Assembly (NCBI GenBank): GCA_018712245.1
Contig: DVHE01000060.1
Location: 1-43,060, forward strand
Source: Candidatus Avoscillospira avicola
Lineage (GTDB): Bacteria > Bacillota > Clostridia > Oscillospirales > Oscillospiraceae
Direction of reading: 5' to 3'
DNA: 43,060 nt
The notes below the pieces were generated by a model. That model saw only the letters and a program-made list of their open reading frames with translations, had not been told where the DNA came from and ran no database searches. Every line of letters starts with the position of its first letter. Within the stretch, counting starts at the first letter, position 1. Positions 1-8,082 of this stretch are shown here, in pieces. A program made the translations under genes and the position numbers.

Positions 1-33
1 TCCGGGGACATGCGCATCGGAAATCGCACTTTA

Positions 34-246
34 CACCCCAAAAGGTTCGACAGCTTTTCGAAGAAAACCGAGAACCTTTTGGGGTGCAGCCCCCTTTGTC
101 AAAAAAGCGTAGCTTTTTTGACAGTCTGAGCTCCCCTTGAGGGGAGCCTTTGGTGCCGGTGTCTGGGGGGCGCCGAACATACCGGCTAAAGCCTCCCCTA
201 ACGCCCGGAGGGCTTTAGGGGAGGTGTCATGGCCTTTGGCCATGAC
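34..246. repeat. Cluster of five intergenic hairpins
   Basis: This gene-free stretch is a run of inverted repeats. Arms lie at 34-48/72-86, 98-108/112-122, 130-137/140-147, 192-201/215-224 and 226-234/238-246. The second (GTCAAAAAAGC, 3-nt loop) and the fifth (GTCATGGCC, 3-nt loop) are perfect stems. None encodes a convincing protein, and small reading frames across it lack ribosome-binding sites. The density suggests dispersed palindromic elements rather than a single terminator. Together with the two REP-like units that follow, this accounts for the 5' flank of the window up to the terminator near 434. Confidence 0.6.
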
Positions 247-257
247 GGAGGGGTTCC

Positions 258-280
258 GTAGGGGCGGCTAGCAGCCGCCC
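258..280 (+). repeat. REP-like hairpin, GTAGGGGCGG family, copy 1
   Basis: GTAGGGGCGGCT, a short loop, then AGCCGCCC. Arms 262-269 and 273-280 pair perfectly. The GTAGGGGCGG head recurs at 335, 41915, 41995, 42185 and 43037, and inverted copies end near 42093 and 42163, so this is a dispersed family. Confidence 0.75.
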
Positions 281-334
281 GCTGGGCCGCGCTGCCAGAA
301 CGCTGCCGCCGAACGCACTCGCACCGTCCTCGTT

Positions 335-360
335 GTAGGGGCGGATTGCATATCCGCCCG
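335..360 (+). repeat. REP-like hairpin, GTAGGGGCGG family, copy 2
   Basis: Same family as the unit at 258. GGGCGGAT (339-346) pairs with ATCCGCCC (352-359). It is almost identical to the copy at 41995-42020, differing only within the short loop, over 41 kb apart in the window. Confidence 0.75.
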
Positions 361-433
361 GATACAGTGCAGGTTTGCAGGGAACCTTAAACGGCACGGT
401 GTTGTCAGCTGGTTTTACCCTTCCGGGCAAAGG

Positions 434-471
434 AAGCCCCGCCGCAGAATGAAGCTTCTGCGGCGGGGCTT
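434..471. terminator. Strong hairpin terminator downstream of the VanW gene
   Basis: A 16-bp perfect stem (434-449 with 456-471) with a 6-nt loop, GC-rich, flanked by a T-run on the + strand (470-474) and a weaker T-rich flank on the - strand. It lies 39 nt past the stop codon of the minus-strand VanW gene and probably terminates it. The better T-run faces + strand transcription, so it may work in both directions. Confidence 0.65.
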
Positions 472-509
472 TTTATGTTGCGGGAATGATTGGGAGGCAG
501 CTCCCGGGC

Positions 510-2261
510 TTACGGCCAGAGGGTCTCCTCGCCGCCGCCCAGGGGATCGTCGGGGATGGTCTCCTCCGGCGGCGTCTCCGGCGTGTCCGGCGTGGTGCCG
601 GCGGAGGGGTCGGAGGCCGGCGGGTCCTCGGTCACAGGCGCCTCGGTGGGGCCGACCACGTAGATGGCCGGGCGGGCCTTATAGGTGCTGTAGATGGTGC
701 GGCTCTCCAGCAGGTTGCCGTTGCCGTCGTAGACCTTCTGATATGCCTCCACCTTGGCGCCGGTGTAGGCGCCCTGGATCACCTGACGGTAGCCCACGGG
801 CTTGGTCTCGTCCAGCTTCTCCTGGGGCTCCTCGGTGAAGGTGGAGAGGGTCTGGGAATCCATCACTACATAGTTGTCGTTCTCCTTGACACCCCAGAAG
901 GTGATATTCACCTTGCCGCCGTCGATGTTGGCTTGAATTTTGATGGGGTTTTCCCGGTTGTTGCGGAACTGGTAGTCCAGGCCGGAATCATAGAACACCG
1001 TGGCGTCCATGCCCTTGGGTACATATGTCACCTGGTACATATGGGGCGCCCGCTGGACCTGCTCCAGGTCCATGTACAGGGTGGTATAGTAGATGGTGGA
1101 GGCCACCTGGCAGACGCCGCCGCCCAGGTCGTCCACGCTGGCGCCGTCGCCGCCGTAGATGGTGGCGGGCTGGTAGCCCTTCTCGGCGGTGCGCTCGCCG
1201 ACCACGTCGTTGAAGGAGAAAATCTCACCGGGGTTGACGATGGTGCCATTGATGGCCTCGCAGGCCAGGCGGAGGTTCTCGGTGCGCTTGGCGTCTTGCA
1301 CATAGGAGCTGGAGCGGCTCTCTAGCTTAGTGCCGAACATCTGGTGGGAGAGGGTGGCGGCGTCCACGGCGGGCTCGGCCTCCAGCAGCGGCACCGTGAA
1401 GGTCTCGCCGGGTTCAGCCCGCTCCAGGCGCGTCTCGGCGGCCTGGAGGTCGAAGCGGTAGCCGCTGACGCCCTCTTCAATGGTGTGGGTCTCGGGATTG
1501 TAGACCGCGTCGTGGATCTGGCTCTCCAGCGTTTCATGAAGGGCGGCGAGATCAATGTCCTCGTAGGGGATCACCTGGTACTCCCAGACGATGGGCTCGA
1601 AGTTGCCGGTCTCAAAGGCCTGGCAGACGGCTTCATAGAGTCCGTCGGTGTCCAGCTCCCGGCCCTCCCGGCCACGGGTGACTTCCAGCATGCCCGCGCC
1701 CTCGTCCAGCGCCATGGCGCTGTTTTGCGGAGCTTCCCGGGTCATGACGGCGGCTTCCTGAATCTCCTGGGTGATGGCCTCCCGGTCAAACTCCAGGGCG
1801 GTCTCCAGCGGGATGTCCATCTGGGTGGTCTGGCAGCGGAGGTAGTTTAAAATCGCCTGGAAGGGGCCGTCGCTGCGGCCATAGGCCAGCGCCTCCCGCA
1901 GGGCCTCCTCGGTGTCGATGGCCACGGAGGTCTGCTCCGGGGAGAAGGTGATGGTGCGGTCCGGGAGCTGCACCTCCAGCGTCGAGGCGGTGTAGGCCTG
2001 GGCCACGGCGGTCTCCACCTTGGTGCGGGCCTCGCCGGTGGTCAGGCCGCCGATCTCCACCCCGGCCATGCGGACGTTGGGGTAGATGGTCTTGCTGCTT
2101 TCCAGCATGGAGCCCCAGGCGTACAGGCCCACCACCAGGAGCAATGCCGCGATCAGGGTGACGATCAGGCCGGTGCGAAGGCCGTGGCGCTGCTTTTTGC
2201 GTTTCTTGTTCTGTCGTTTATGGGCGGCGCGGGAGGCCGCCGTTGCTGTGGTAACTGCCAT
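510..2261 (-). CDS. VanW-family membrane-anchored envelope protein
   Basis: A 583-residue protein with a basic N-terminus and one membrane helix at about residues 30-50, predicting a type II membrane protein whose bulk lies outside. Residues about 60-290 resemble the tandem peptidoglycan-binding-4 (YoaR-like) region. Residues about 320-450 form the VanW domain, with recognisable blocks NPGEIFSFNDVVG and GGGVCQVASTIYY. A G5-like segment follows, then a Pro/Thr/Glu-rich tail. VanW proteins are common in spore-forming Firmicutes and linked to cell-wall processes, but the biochemical role is unsettled; no vancomycin-resistance genes are nearby. It has its own promoter near 2306-2334 and diverges from hflK. 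Confidence 0.9.
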   Translation of the reverse strand: MAVTTATAASRAAHKRQNKKRKKQRHGLRTGLIVTLIAALLLVVGLYAWGSMLESSKTIYPNVRMAGVEIGGLTTGEARTKVETAVAQAYTASTLEVQLPDRTITFSPEQTSVAIDTEEALREALAYGRSDGPFQAILNYLRCQTTQMDIPLETALEFDREAITQEIQEAAVMTREAPQNSAMALDEGAGMLEVTRGREGRELDTDGLYEAVCQAFETGNFEPIVWEYQVIPYEDIDLAALHETLESQIHDAVYNPETHTIEEGVSGYRFDLQAAETRLERAEPGETFTVPLLEAEPAVDAATLSHQMFGTKLESRSSSYVQDAKRTENLRLACEAINGTIVNPGEIFSFNDVVGERTAEKGYQPATIYGGDGASVDDLGGGVCQVASTIYYTTLYMDLEQVQRAPHMYQVTYVPKGMDATVFYDSGLDYQFRNNRENPIKIQANIDGGKVNITFWGVKENDNYVVMDSQTLSTFTEEPQEKLDETKPVGYRQVIQGAYTGAKVEAYQKVYDGNGNLLESRTIYSTYKARPAIYVVGPTEAPVTEDPPASDPSAGTTPDTPETPPEETIPDDPLGGGEETLWP

Positions 2262-2305
2262 ACTTTTCTCCTTTGTGTGGGAACGTGCGCGATCTCTTTT
2301 TGTAT

Positions 2306-2334
2306 ATCATACGGGATTTTCCGGGGCTTTGCAA
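2306..2334 (-). promoter_or_regulatory. Sigma-A type promoter for the VanW gene
   Basis: On the minus strand TTGCAA (2329-2334) is separated by exactly 17 nt from TATGAT (2306-2311). Transcription would start near 2299, about 38 nt before the start codon at 2261. The rest of the 392-bp gap to hflK holds GC-rich hairpin sequence and the hflK promoter, and no gene. Confidence 0.7.
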
Positions 2335-2565
2335 CTACAAAGCCGGTGCATCTGTGACGAATTGGTGACATTTTCCTGAAAAAAGCAGGGGATTTGACAC
2401 CATTGTATAGAATTTGTATCCGCCTTCCGCGCCTGCGGCGGGGGCGCGGGCGGGCGGCCTGCCGCCGCGCCCGGCGGCTTCACTGCTATAGACCGGATTT
2501 TTCCGCGGTTGGTTGCAGGCGCTTGAAAAAAACCTGCGCAGGCCCCGGGGCCATGATGCTGTTTG

Positions 2566-2596
2566 TTCACAAATTTGGGCATCTTTATGGTATAAT
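2566..2596 (+). promoter_or_regulatory. Extended -10 promoter for hflK-hflC
   Basis: A perfect TATAAT at 2591-2596 is preceded by TGG, giving an extended -10 element. The -35 is weak: TTCACA at 2566 with a 19-nt spacer, or CACAAA with 17. It lies about 58 nt before the hflK start codon. Confidence 0.6.
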
Positions 2597-2653
2597 ACTA
2601 CCCACAATGCTCCCATGCAGCCGGCTGCAAATCCAGGGAGCCAGGAGTGAGCC

Positions 2654-3619
2654 ATGGACGATCAATCCTACAACCCCAACGGCAGTTACAACTACCGTCC
2701 CAAGCCGCCGAGGCCCAGCTTCGACGGGAAGAAAATTTTGAAAATCGCCGCCGCCCTGGTGGCGGTTGTGGTGGTGGCCGCGCTGGCCCTGGGTTCCTTT
2801 TACACCATCGGCGAGCAGGAAAACGCCGTGGTGACGACCCTGGGCGTCCCGCAGACCGTCACGACGCCCGGTCTCCATTTCAAGATCCCGCTGATTCAGC
2901 AGGTTCAGAAGGTGGATATGACCATCAAGGGCTTTGCCCTGGGCTATGACGTCAACTCCAAGGAGTCCAACACGGAAGAGAGCCTCATGATCACCAAGGA
3001 TTATAACTTCGTCAACGTGGACTTCTTCCTGGAATACCGGGTGACGGATCCGGTGAAGTACCTCTATAACAGTGCCGACCCCGTGGCGGTCCTCAAGACG
3101 CTGGCCCAGAGCTACATCCGCGATACCATCGGCCTCTACCCGGTGGACGACGTCATCACCTCGGGCAAGAACCAGATTCAGGGGGAGATCAAGGACAAGA
3201 TCATCACCCGCATGGAGCGGGAGGACCTGGGCATCCAGCTGGTCAATCTGACCATTCAGGACGCCGAGCCTCCCACGGCGGAGGTTTTGGCTGCCTTTAA
3301 GGATGTGGAAAACGCCAAGCAGGGGAAGGAAACCGCGGTGAACAATGCCAATAAGTACCGCAGCGAGCAGATTCCCGCCGCCGAAGCCCAGGCCGACCAG
3401 ATTTTGCAGCAGGCCGAGGCCGACAAGCAGAGCCGCATCAACGAGGCCACCGGCCAGGTGGCGCGGTTCAACGCCATGTATGAGGAGTATCAGAAGTTCC
3501 CCGGCATCACCAAGCAGCGGATGTATTACGAGGCCATGGAGGAGCTGCTGCCCGGGCTGAAGGTCATCCTCACCGACGGAAACGGGAACCACCTCAATAT
3601 GTTCGACTTCGGCAGCTAA
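2654..3619 (+). CDS. hflK: HflK-like SPFH/band 7 membrane protein
   Basis: A 321-residue SPFH (stomatin/prohibitin/flotillin/HflK) protein. A proline-rich cytoplasmic N-terminus (1-30) precedes one membrane helix at about 35-55. The band 7 domain spans about 55-240, and a coiled-coil-prone Ala/Glu/Gln-rich segment follows (about 225-275). In other bacteria HflK pairs with HflC in a large membrane cage around the protease FtsH. FtsH is not in the window, so that partnership is inferred from the family. The start is set by an AGGAG motif just upstream. hflC follows after 13 nt, indicating one transcript. Confidence 0.88.
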   Translation: MDDQSYNPNGSYNYRPKPPRPSFDGKKILKIAAALVAVVVVAALALGSFYTIGEQENAVVTTLGVPQTVTTPGLHFKIPLIQQVQKVDMTIKGFALGYDVNSKESNTEESLMITKDYNFVNVDFFLEYRVTDPVKYLYNSADPVAVLKTLAQSYIRDTIGLYPVDDVITSGKNQIQGEIKDKIITRMEREDLGIQLVNLTIQDAEPPTAEVLAAFKDVENAKQGKETAVNNANKYRSEQIPAAEAQADQILQQAEADKQSRINEATGQVARFNAMYEEYQKFPGITKQRMYYEAMEELLPGLKVILTDGNGNHLNMFDFGS

Positions 3620-3632
3620 GGAGGGACGCGCC

Positions 3633-4529
3633 ATGAAAAAAATTATCCGAAATATCATCCTCGTGGTTGCCGTCCTCGTGGTGCTGGTGGGCGCCGCCGG
3701 CGCTCTGGTCGTCACCCAGGAAAATGAGTATACCATCGTCCGCCAGTTCGGCAGGGTGGTCCAGGTCCATGATACGGCGGGCCTGAGTTTTAAGGTCCCC
3801 TTCATTCAGGACACCCAGAAGCTGCCCAACACCGTGCTGCTGTACGACCTGCCGGTTTCCGACGTCATCACCAAGGACAAGAAGACCATGGTGGCCGACA
3901 GCTTTGTCCTCTGGCGGATCTCCGATCCCCAGAAGTTCATCCAAACCCTCAACTCCAGCGTCTCCAACGCCGAGAGCCGCCTCAGCACCCTGGTCTACAA
4001 CAGCATGAAAAACACCATCTCCGGCATGAATCAGAGCGAGGTGATCTCCGGGCGGGACGGCGAGCTGGCCGGCGCGATCAAGGCCGGCGTCACGGGCCTG
4101 GAGCAGTACGGCATCGAGCTGATCGCCGTGGAGACCAAGCGCCTGGACCTCCCGGATGACAACAAGGAGGCCGTTTACCAGCGGATGATCTCCGAGCGGA
4201 ACAACATCGCCGCCCAGTACACCGCCGAGGGCGAGAGCGAGGCCCAGAAGATCCGCTCCGAGACCGACAAAGAGGTGGAGATCATGCTCTCCGAGGCCAA
4301 GGCCCAGGCCGAGGTCCTCCAGGCCGAGGGCGAGGCCGAGTATATGCGCATCCTCTCGGATGCCTACGCCGACGAGGAACGGGCGGAGTTTTATAACTTT
4401 GTCCGGGGGCTGGACGCCGCCAAGGCCAGCCTCGCCAACGGCGAGAACGTCCTCTTCCTGGGGCCGGACTCCCCGCTGGCCGAAATCTTTTATGAAAACG
4501 GCATGACGGAGGCCGTCCCGGCGGAATGA
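3633..4529 (+). CDS. hflC: HflC-like SPFH/band 7 membrane protein
   Basis: A 298-residue partner of the preceding gene. It has an N-terminal membrane helix at about 5-25, the block ENEYTIVRQFGRV that opens the band 7 domain, and an Ala/Glu-rich helical region around 195-245 typical of HflC. It is shorter than HflK and lacks the proline-rich N-terminus, which decides which of the two it is. An AAGGAGGG ribosome-binding site precedes the ATG. The family is expected to form an alternating hetero-oligomer with HflK in the membrane. A strong terminator follows 38 nt after the stop. Confidence 0.88.
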   Translation: MKKIIRNIILVVAVLVVLVGAAGALVVTQENEYTIVRQFGRVVQVHDTAGLSFKVPFIQDTQKLPNTVLLYDLPVSDVITKDKKTMVADSFVLWRISDPQKFIQTLNSSVSNAESRLSTLVYNSMKNTISGMNQSEVISGRDGELAGAIKAGVTGLEQYGIELIAVETKRLDLPDDNKEAVYQRMISERNNIAAQYTAEGESEAQKIRSETDKEVEIMLSEAKAQAEVLQAEGEAEYMRILSDAYADEERAEFYNFVRGLDAAKASLANGENVLFLGPDSPLAEIFYENGMTEAVPAE

Positions 4530-4566
4530 GCCGACGGCTTTGAACAGACCCTGAGAGATAAAATGA

Positions 4567-4609
4567 GCCCGCCACAGAATTTTGAAAAATTCTGCGGCGG
4601 GCATTTTTT
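4567..4609 (+). terminator. Intrinsic terminator of hflKC
   Basis: Arms GCCCGCC-CAGAATT (4567-4581) and AATTCTG-GGCGGGC (4588-4602) pair with one mismatch around a short A-rich loop, followed by six T residues at 4604-4609. It is a classic Rho-independent terminator for hflC. On the other strand it lies 36 nt past thiN and may end that operon too. Confidence 0.85.
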
Positions 4610-4644
4610 CATGTTGAAGCAGTCTTTTCACCCAGCCGGCGCCG

Positions 4645-5268
4645 TCAAAATACCTTGATGAGCAGCAGCTTTCCCTGCTGCAAAGATACCGTGGCCTCAC
4701 CGCCGGGCAGCACCTCGTTGCTCACGCCGTATTGATACTCGCAGGGGATCTCGGCGTCGGACAGGGGATACTTGGCGCCCCGGATGGTGACGCCCCGGGC
4801 GCAGCCGGTGATGTTCAAAAGGGAGAAGAAGGAGAAGCGGTCCGGGATGGAGACCGGCGTCCGGGAGACGATCTCCATTTCGGAGTAGTCGTCGAGGATG
4901 CGCCCCCGCTTGCCCAGGGCGTCCAGCTTCAGCAGAATGGACACGTTGCCCAGGGTGTGGTCCAGCCGCCCGCCCACGACACCCACCAGTAGGAAGTCGT
5001 CGTAGCCCCGCTGCAGCGCCTCCTTGACGGCGTATACCGTGTCGGTGTCGTCCTTCTCTCGGGGCAGCACGATGGTCTCCACCGGCAGATGGGGATTTTC
5101 GTGGGAGTCAAAGTCCCCCACGATCAGGTCGCCCCGAACCCCCAGGGCCGCCTGGTGCTTCAGGCCGCTGTCGCAGAAGATCACGTAGTCCGTCTCCCGC
5201 AGGGCCCGGCGGACCAGATCATAGTTTCCGATTCCTGCCCCGCCGACGATCACGCAGCGTCCCATCAT
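4645..5268 (-). CDS. thiN: Thiamine diphosphokinase
   Basis: A 207-residue enzyme that transfers pyrophosphate from ATP to thiamine to give TPP. Family motifs are clear: the CDSG block near 30, GDFDS around 50, EKDDTD around 72 and GGRLDHTLGN around 100. The C-terminal beta region (about 135-205) matches the thiamine-binding domain. It is the last gene of the thiamine operon; its start codon overlaps the tenA stop. With ThiN rather than ThiL in the operon, TMP made by ThiE would have to be dephosphorylated to thiamine first (see the HAD gene). TPP-riboswitch control at the operon head should cover it. Confidence 0.93.
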   Translation of the reverse strand: MMGRCVIVGGAGIGNYDLVRRALRETDYVIFCDSGLKHQAALGVRGDLIVGDFDSHENPHLPVETIVLPREKDDTDTVYAVKEALQRGYDDFLLVGVVGGRLDHTLGNVSILLKLDALGKRGRILDDYSEMEIVSRTPVSIPDRFSFFSLLNITGCARGVTIRGAKYPLSDAEIPCEYQYGVSNEVLPGGEATVSLQQGKLLLIKVF

Positions 5269-5924
5269 CTCGCCTCCGTCCAGGCCATTTCCCAGAATGC
5301 CAGCTCATAGCGGGAACAGGCCACGAAAATATCGGTGAGATGCTGCATCTGCTGCGGGCTGTAAGAGACCGTCAGCCGGCGCAGCGTCTCAAATAGGGTG
5401 CGGTTGTCCGCGTGGTAGCTCTCGGAGAGGTAGCCCCGAATCCAGTCGCCGTAGAAGGCATCCTCCAAGGCGGCGGGGTTGTTCTCCACCATGGTCCTGG
5501 CGATGACCTCGTAGCTGTAAGCGCAGGAGAGGATGGCCGCTAGGATCTCCGCCTCGCCCTCCTCGTAGGCCACCCGGAGCATATAGGAGGTATAGGAGAG
5601 GTTGTCCAGGGCGCGGGGCGTGGCATCGATTTCCGCCTGCGTGACGCCCAGCCGCGCCAGGTAGCCCTGGTGGACATCCAGCTCCCCATTCATCACGGGG
5701 ATGTACTTGGCGAACAGGTTGGCCGTCTCCAGGCTCTTGGCCTTGGCGACGCCCAGGGCAAAGGTCTTGGCGTAGTCCTCCAGGTAGAGGCAGTCCTGGA
5801 TCAGGTAATAGCGGAACTTCTCGCGGTCCAGCGTCCCGTTCTGGATGCCCAGCACGAAGGGGTGCTGGTTATAGGCGCGGAATAGCTCCGCCGTGGCGTC
5901 CAAGAGTTGTGTTTCGATGTTCAT
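5265..5924 (-). CDS. tenA: TenA-family aminopyrimidine aminohydrolase (thiaminase II)
   Basis: A 219-residue all-helical TenA/thiaminase II protein. The family converts aminopyrimidine breakdown products of thiamine to HMP, feeding ThiD. The expected active-site Cys is present at residue 134, in SCAYSYEV, close to Cys135 of B. subtilis TenA. The block YLIQDCLYLEDYAK lies near residues 40-53. The frame stays open upstream to 6362, but that part is out-of-frame thiD sequence. The correct start at 5924 overlaps the thiD stop as ATGA, showing translational coupling; the stop likewise overlaps the thiN start. Confidence 0.93.
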   Translation of the reverse strand: MNIETQLLDATAELFRAYNQHPFVLGIQNGTLDREKFRYYLIQDCLYLEDYAKTFALGVAKAKSLETANLFAKYIPVMNGELDVHQGYLARLGVTQAEIDATPRALDNLSYTSYMLRVAYEEGEAEILAAILSCAYSYEVIARTMVENNPAALEDAFYGDWIRGYLSESYHADNRTLFETLRRLTVSYSPQQMQHLTDIFVACSRYELAFWEMAWTEAR

Positions 5925-6736
5925 GCCTCTGCCTCCCGGGCGTACTCGCCCTGCAAGTTGAACGCGTGATGCATGGGGCCCGCGCCCTGGCCCAGGTCCA
6001 GCATGGCTGCCAGGGCGCCGGAGAGGTAGTCCTTGGCCCGCCGGACTGAATCGGCCAGGGAGAAGCCCTTGGCCAGGTTGGCGGCAATGGCGCTGGACAA
6101 GGTGCAGCCCGTGCCGTGGGTGTTGGGGTTGTCGATGCGCGTACCCTGGAACCAGGTCAGCGCGCCGCCGTCGTAGAGCAGATCGTTGGCGTCGTTGACA
6201 CGGTGGCCGCCCTTGAGCAGGACGGGGCAGCCGTAGGTGTCCCCGATTTTCCGGGCCGCCGAGATCATGTCTTCCTCCGTATGCACGGCCAGGCCCGAGA
6301 GGACCTGGGCCTCGGGGATGTTGGGCGTGACCAGGGCGGCGAGAGGCAGCAGCTGCCGGCACAGCGCCTCCACCGCGTCGGTTTTCATCAGCGCGGAGCC
6401 GGAAGTGGCCACCATCACCGGGTCCACGACCACGTGTCTGGCCTGGTAGTGCCGCAGCCGCTCGGCGATGACCGCGATGAGCGCGCTGGAAGACACCATA
6501 CCGATCTTGACTGCGTCGGGGACGATGTCTTCAAAGACCGCGTCCAGCTGCTGCCGCAGAAAATCGGGAGTCGATTCCTGAATGGCTCTGACGCCGGTGG
6601 TGTTCTGCGCCGTGAGCGCCGTGACGACGCTCATGGCATAGACGCCGTTCATCGTTATGGTTTTCAGATCGGCTTGAATTCCGGCGCCTCCGCTGCAATC
6701 ACTTCCTGCTATGGTCAATGCTGTTTTTAAGCGCAT
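5921..6736 (-). CDS. thiD: Hydroxymethylpyrimidine / phosphomethylpyrimidine kinase
   Basis: A 271-residue ribokinase-fold enzyme that phosphorylates HMP to HMP-P and then HMP-PP, the pyrimidine half of thiamine. Seen are the N-terminal GSDCSGGAGIQADLKT block (about 11-26), the NGVYAMSVVTALTAQNT block, and the C-terminal anion-hole/catalytic motif NTHGTGCTLSSA around 213. Length is normal. A good ribosome-binding site (AGGAGG) sits before the ATG, 45 nt after the HAD gene; it is the only non-overlapping junction of the operon. No thiC is in the window, which fits use of salvaged HMP supplied by TenA or uptake. Confidence 0.94.
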   Translation of the reverse strand: MRLKTALTIAGSDCSGGAGIQADLKTITMNGVYAMSVVTALTAQNTTGVRAIQESTPDFLRQQLDAVFEDIVPDAVKIGMVSSSALIAVIAERLRHYQARHVVVDPVMVATSGSALMKTDAVEALCRQLLPLAALVTPNIPEAQVLSGLAVHTEEDMISAARKIGDTYGCPVLLKGGHRVNDANDLLYDGGALTWFQGTRIDNPNTHGTGCTLSSAIAANLAKGFSLADSVRRAKDYLSGALAAMLDLGQGAGPMHHAFNLQGEYAREAEA

Positions 6737-6781
6737 GATGCGTCCTCCTATTTTATTTCAGTATGGTTTCGTGCCGCCGGC

Positions 6782-7444
6782 TCACAAAGCCGCGGCATAT
6801 TTCCAAAAGTCCTCCGGGTGGGAGAAGTCCGCGAGATAGCAGTCGGCCAGGGCGATCAGCTGGTCCTGGCGCGGCTCGCTGGCGTCGTAAACCGCCACCA
6901 CCGGGAACCCGTCGGCCTTGGCGGTTTTGACCGCGTGGAGCGCGTCCTCGAAGACGACGCAGCTGCCGCGGTCGGCGCCCAGGTGTTCCAGGGCCATGCG
7001 GTAGATCTCCGGCCGCTCTTTTCCGTGGCCCACCTCGCTGCAAGTAAAGATGGCGTCAAAGTAGTGTTCCAGGCCGCAGCGGCGCAGCGCGGCCTCGATC
7101 TGGTAGCGGTCTGTGGCCGTGGCGATGCCCATAGCGACGCCCGCCTGGCGCAGCTGCTCCAGCAGCGCAGTCACGCTGGGCTTGGGCAGGGCGTCGTGGA
7201 AGTAAAATGCCTCCACGGTCCGGTTGATGCCCTCCATGATCTCCTCCACGGGGAACGGCAGGGCGTAGGTCGTCTGAAAATACTGGGCTGCCTGGCGCAG
7301 ACTCATGGTGCGCAGGTCCTCCGCCGTGGAGGGCAGTGGCGTTTTTCCCAGGCTGCGCAGGTAGAGTTCGCCGGCCTGATCCCAGATGAACATGGAATCG
7401 AACAGCGTGCCGTCAAAGTCGAAAATGCAGCACTTCAGGCTCAT
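6782..7444 (-). CDS. HAD-superfamily phosphatase, candidate TMP phosphatase
   Basis: A 220-residue beta-phosphoglucomutase-like HAD phosphatase. Motif I is FDFDGTLFDS at residues 8-17 with both nucleophile and acid/base Asp. A helical C1 cap follows (about 18-85), then TATDR as motif II near 108, and the C-terminal VVFEDALHAV block supplying the motif IV acid. The start is placed at MSLKCC (7444), overlapping the thiE stop as ATGA; the frame extends 14 residues further upstream but inside thiE. Sitting inside the TPP-controlled operon that ends with ThiN, it is a good candidate for hydrolysing thiamine monophosphate to thiamine. That role is inference; HAD phosphatases are promiscuous. Confidence 0.85.
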   Translation of the reverse strand: MSLKCCIFDFDGTLFDSMFIWDQAGELYLRSLGKTPLPSTAEDLRTMSLRQAAQYFQTTYALPFPVEEIMEGINRTVEAFYFHDALPKPSVTALLEQLRQAGVAMGIATATDRYQIEAALRRCGLEHYFDAIFTCSEVGHGKERPEIYRMALEHLGADRGSCVVFEDALHAVKTAKADGFPVVAVYDASEPRQDQLIALADCYLADFSHPEDFWKYAAAL

Positions 7445-8082
7445 GCGTTCACCATCTCCTCCGAGAGCCGGCGCAGCAGGCGGCACTCGCTTTCAATGTC
7501 CGGGGCGGAAAAAATCGCGCTGACCAGGGCGACGCCGTCCACGCCCGAGCCGGCCAGCTGGGCGATGTTGTGCTTGGTGATGCCGCCGATGGCCACCACC
7601 GGGATATCCACGGCGTCGCAGATCGCCCGGAGCGTGCCCGGGGGCAGGACGTCCGCGTCCGCCTTGGTGGAGGTGGAGAACATGGCGCCCACGCCCAGGC
7701 AGTCGGCCCCGTCGCGGACGGCGTCCAGCGCCTCCGCCACGGAGTGAACCGACACGCCGATCATCATGTCGTCCCCGACCCGGCGGCGCACCTGGGCCGC
7801 CGCCATGTCCTCCTGGCCCACGTGGATGCCGTCGGCGTGGCACTGGATGGCAACCTCCACGTTGTCGTTGATGAACAGCGGCACGCCGTAGCGCCGGCAC
7901 AGCTGGGAGACCTCCAGGGCCTCCGCCAGGAACGCTTCGCCGGAGAGCGTCTTCTCCCGCAGCTGTACGCAGGTGGCGCCGCCCCGCAGGGCAGCTTCCA
8001 CCTGTTCCAGTAAGCTCTGCTTGCCGGTCCAGGCTCTGTCCGTGACGGCGTAGAGCAGCATGGTCTTCTTATCGCACTTCAT
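7441..8082 (-). CDS. thiE: Thiamine-phosphate synthase
   Basis: A 213-residue TIM-barrel enzyme that joins HMP-PP and thiazole phosphate to give thiamine monophosphate. Motifs seen are VQLREK near 39-44, FINDN around 72, DGIHVGQED around 91 and the phosphate-binding VAIGGI block near 168. The start lies 14 nt inside the end of thiM, with translational coupling likely. The stop overlaps the HAD start. It receives its substrates from ThiM and ThiD of the same operon. Confidence 0.95.
   Translation of the reverse strand: MKCDKKTMLLYAVTDRAWTGKQSLLEQVEAALRGGATCVQLREKTLSGEAFLAEALEVSQLCRRYGVPLFINDNVEVAIQCHADGIHVGQEDMAAAQVRRRVGDDMMIGVSVHSVAEALDAVRDGADCLGVGAMFSTSTKADADVLPPGTLRAICDAVDIPVVAIGGITKHNIAQLAGSGVDGVALVSAIFSAPDIESECRLLRRLSEEMVNA

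Noticed and set aside
510-2261. Vancomycin-resistance gene cluster because of the VanW domain
   Set aside because: No VanH, VanA/B ligase, VanX or VanY and no VanRS pair nearby; VanW-domain proteins are common in susceptible Firmicutes.
2394-2423. Second plus-strand promoter at the TTGACA near 2394
   Set aside because: The -35 is perfect, but no -10 at 16-18 nt; the nearest TATA-like block is only 6 nt away, and the hflK promoter at 2591 is better placed.
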